From Paraburkholderia heleia NBRC 101817 (lineage in GTDB: Bacteria > Pseudomonadota > Gammaproteobacteria > Burkholderiales > Burkholderiaceae), in NCBI RefSeq assembly GCF_000739775.1, contig NZ_BBJH01000017.1, forward strand, positions 1 to 64,000: a stretch of 64,000 nucleotides of DNA, written 5' to 3'. The notes beneath the pieces were generated by a model. It saw nothing but the letters and a program-made list of their open reading frames with translations. It had not been told where the DNA came from and searched no databases. Shown here one piece after another: positions 62,386 through 64,000 of this stretch. The translations under genes were made by a program, and so were the position numbers. Position 1 is the first letter of the stretch. Every line of letters begins with the position of its first letter.

Positions 62386-63042
62386 TCAGGCGCTGACCGT
62401 GGGCGAGAGGTCGACGAGCCGGTTGCTCATCACATAGAAGGTCAGCTCGGCGTTGTTGGTGAGCTTCATTTTTTCGAGCAGGCGCGTGCGGTAGACGCTC
62501 ACCGTCTTCACCGAAAGCGAGAGCGCGTGCGCGATGTCGGTGAGACGCTTGCCCGAGGCGAGCATGCACAACGTCTGGTATTCGCGGTCGGAGAGCTTCT
62601 CGTGGGGCAGCTGTTCGCCGTCCACCAGCACATAGTCGGCGAGCGCTTCGGCCATGGCCGGGCTCACGTACTTGCGGCCCGCGGCGACCTGCTGGATCGC
62701 GGCGATCATCTGCGCGGCGTCCACCGTCTTCGAGAGATAGCCGGCCGCGCCCGCCTTCAGCGCGCGCACCGCGTATTGATCCTCGCGGTACATCGAGAAC
62801 ATCAGCACCGGCACGCGCGGCGCCTTTTTCTTCGCGCGCTTGAGGACCTCCACGCCGTTCATGTCCGGCAGCGAAATGTCGAGCAGGACCACGTCGCACA
62901 CATGCTTCGCGATCGCGGCGAGCGCCTCGGCGCCCGTTTGCGCCTCGATCACCTCCGCGGCAACGCCACGGTCGAGCAACAGCTGGCGAACGCCCTGGCG
63001 CACGACGGCATGGTCGTCGACGAGCAGGATGCGATGGGTCAT
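62386..63042 (-). CDS. NarL/FixJ-family response regulator
   Basis: 218 residues: receiver domain with the acidic pocket LLVDDHAVVRQG, phospho-Asp55 in LLDISLPDMNG and the conserved SKTVDA Lys loop; C-terminal LuxR-type HTH (LSDREYQTLCMLASGKRLTDIAHALSLSVKTVSVYRTRLLEKM). The ATG at 63042 overlaps the kinase stop as ATGA. Regulon unknown. Confidence 0.92.
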   Translation of the reverse strand: MTHRILLVDDHAVVRQGVRQLLLDRGVAAEVIEAQTGAEALAAIAKHVCDVVLLDISLPDMNGVEVLKRAKKKAPRVPVLMFSMYREDQYAVRALKAGAAGYLSKTVDAAQMIAAIQQVAAGRKYVSPAMAEALADYVLVDGEQLPHEKLSDREYQTLCMLASGKRLTDIAHALSLSVKTVSVYRTRLLEKMKLTNNAELTFYVMSNRLVDLSPTVSA

Positions 63043-64000
63043 GAGCGGGCGCCTTCCTGGATGGGGAGGAGGGGCGAGCCGCAAAGGGAGCCGGCGAGCA
63101 GCGCGTCCCACGCGAAGCGTGCGCGCACGGTCGTGCCGCTTGGGGCGGCTTCCTGCTGTGCGTCGCCGGGGCCGGGATGCGTGCGTGCAATGCCGCCCTT
63201 GACGGCGCGCAGCGAGCCGCCGAAGGCGGCGCAGCGCTCGCGCATGCCGGCGATGCCGTAGTGGCCGTAGTGGCTTGGGTGGCCGGCGTGGCTCGCGCGT
63301 CTCGCTGCGTCGTCGTGGCCGCCGTGTGCGCTCGCCGGGCCGGGGAGCGTGCGGCTTGCGACGCGCGCGAGGCCGATGCCGTCGTCGGCGATGGTGAGCG
63401 TGAGGTGGCGCGCCGTGCTCTCGAGCCGTACCTCGGCGCACGTGGCCTGCGCGTGGCGCGCCACGTTGGCGAGCGCTTCCTGGGCGACGCGGAACACCGC
63501 GAGCGCGGCCTCGGCGGGCAGGCGGGCGAGGCGCGCGTCGTCGCTCGCGCCGGTTACGCGGGCGGCGAGACCGGTGCGCGCCGCGAAGCCGTGCACCCAG
63601 CTCGAGAGCGCGCAAGCGAGGCCCGCGTCGAGGTGCGGCGCATGCAGGCCGTCGAGCACCTGGCGCATCGCGCCGGTGGCGGCTTCGAGCGAGCGGGCGA
63701 CGAGCGCGAGCGCCTCGGCGCACTGCGGCGGGGCGTTGGCGGGCAGCCAGGTGTGGACGTTGGCGAGCGCGAAGTGCGTGGCGGCGAGTTCCGCGCCCAC
63801 GCTGTCGTGCAAATCGCGGGCGAGCTGGTGGCGGACGGCTTCGTCGGCGTGAATGGATTGGGCGGCGCTGCCGTGGGCAAGCGCCCGGCTCGCGCGCCGG
63901 CGGGCGCCGCGCGCAGGCGGGGCAATCTGCCGACGCGCGCGGTCGAGGTTTTCGAGCGCGGCCACCGTGGCCGCCTCGTCGGCGGCGGCGGACCATGCGA
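63039..64000 (-). CDS. Sensor histidine kinase, HisKA_3 type, partial (N-terminus outside window)
   Basis: Kinase of the NarX/DegS class. The phospho-His is in ARDLHDSVGAEL (codon at 63807-63809), the N-box in RVAQEALANVARHAQ and the G1 box in ADDGIGL. Between G1 and the G2-like GHYGIAGMRERC the ATP lid carries a His/Gly/Ala-rich insert with seven histidines. The frame is open to base 64000; upstream residues (AAADEAATVAALENL) show that it continues beyond the window, where sensor and HAMP parts would lie. Confidence 0.88.
   Translation of the reverse strand, partial: AWSAAADEAATVAALENLDRARRQIAPPARGARRRASRALAHGSAAQSIHADEAVRHQLARDLHDSVGAELAATHFALANVHTWLPANAPPQCAEALALVARSLEAATGAMRQVLDGLHAPHLDAGLACALSSWVHGFAARTGLAARVTGASDDARLARLPAEAALAVFRVAQEALANVARHAQATCAEVRLESTARHLTLTIADDGIGLARVASRTLPGPASAHGGHDDAARRASHAGHPSHYGHYGIAGMRERCAAFGGSLRAVKGGIARTHPGPGDAQQEAAPSGTTVRARFAWDALLAGSLCGSPLLPIQEGARS

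Overview
The window is GC-rich and reads as a stretch of the main chromosome of a Burkholderia sensu lato betaproteobacterium, most like Paraburkholderia, Caballeronia or Burkholderia. The evidence is gene content and order: mreBCD-mrdA next to gatCAB, metX-metW, argB-nucleotidase-slmA, hslVU near dksA, and dapF-DUF484-xerC beside a late acyltransferase and metK. Most of it is core genome. I saw no tRNA, rRNA, insertion sequence, prophage, CRISPR array or integrated element.

Layout. 1-4983 (minus): elongasome operon mreB, mreC, mreD, mrdA (PBP2, cut by the left edge). 5414-9007 (plus): gatC, gatA, gatB. 9160-10860 (plus): a PPK2 kinase and exonuclease III. 10891-15244 (minus): metX-metW, then an AmpG-type muropeptide transporter overlapping an M48 metalloprotease. 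15558-18639 (minus): argB, a pyrimidine 5'-nucleotidase, slmA and an HdeD-like membrane protein. 18973-20845: a small CWC zinc-ribbon protein facing a TPR/glycosyltransferase-like protein. 20963-22957 (plus): RegB/RegA redox two-component pair. 23026-31576 (minus): hslVU, dksA, a His-rich COG0523 GTPase, rlmI, xerC, DUF484, dapF. 31635-34001: LpxL-type acyltransferase divergent from metK. 34173-40453: accessory metabolism and small membrane proteins. 40565-46585 (minus): a complete tripartite RND efflux operon. 47132-52457: a small protein, SrkA kinase, a DUF3857/transglutaminase exoprotein, and an OFA-family carrier with a 42-residue partner. 52643-60201 (minus): a seven-gene molybdenum hydroxylase cluster (coxS-L-M, MoxR ATPase, VWA protein, CoxG, XdhC). 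60665-64000 (minus): APC amino-acid permease and a NarL-type two-component pair cut by the right edge.

How the genes work together. Envelope growth dominates the left third: the Mre complex and PBP2, AmpG recycling, the SlmA division block, and LpxL. Methionine and SAM metabolism appears twice (metXW and metK), each with an inverted repeat at the predicted transcription start. In the cox-like cluster the large subunit has the form II signature AYRGAGR, so carbon monoxide is not a safe substrate assignment.

Most worth a second look: a palindromic repeat that extends GatA and pairs with the gatB ribosome binding site; the form II hydroxylase cluster with stop/start overlaps; the 42-residue OFA partner; a Zur-like operator before the His-rich GTPase; and the metK and metX leaders. 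I found no clear wholly new system. Promoters, operators and terminators were read by eye and are candidates.
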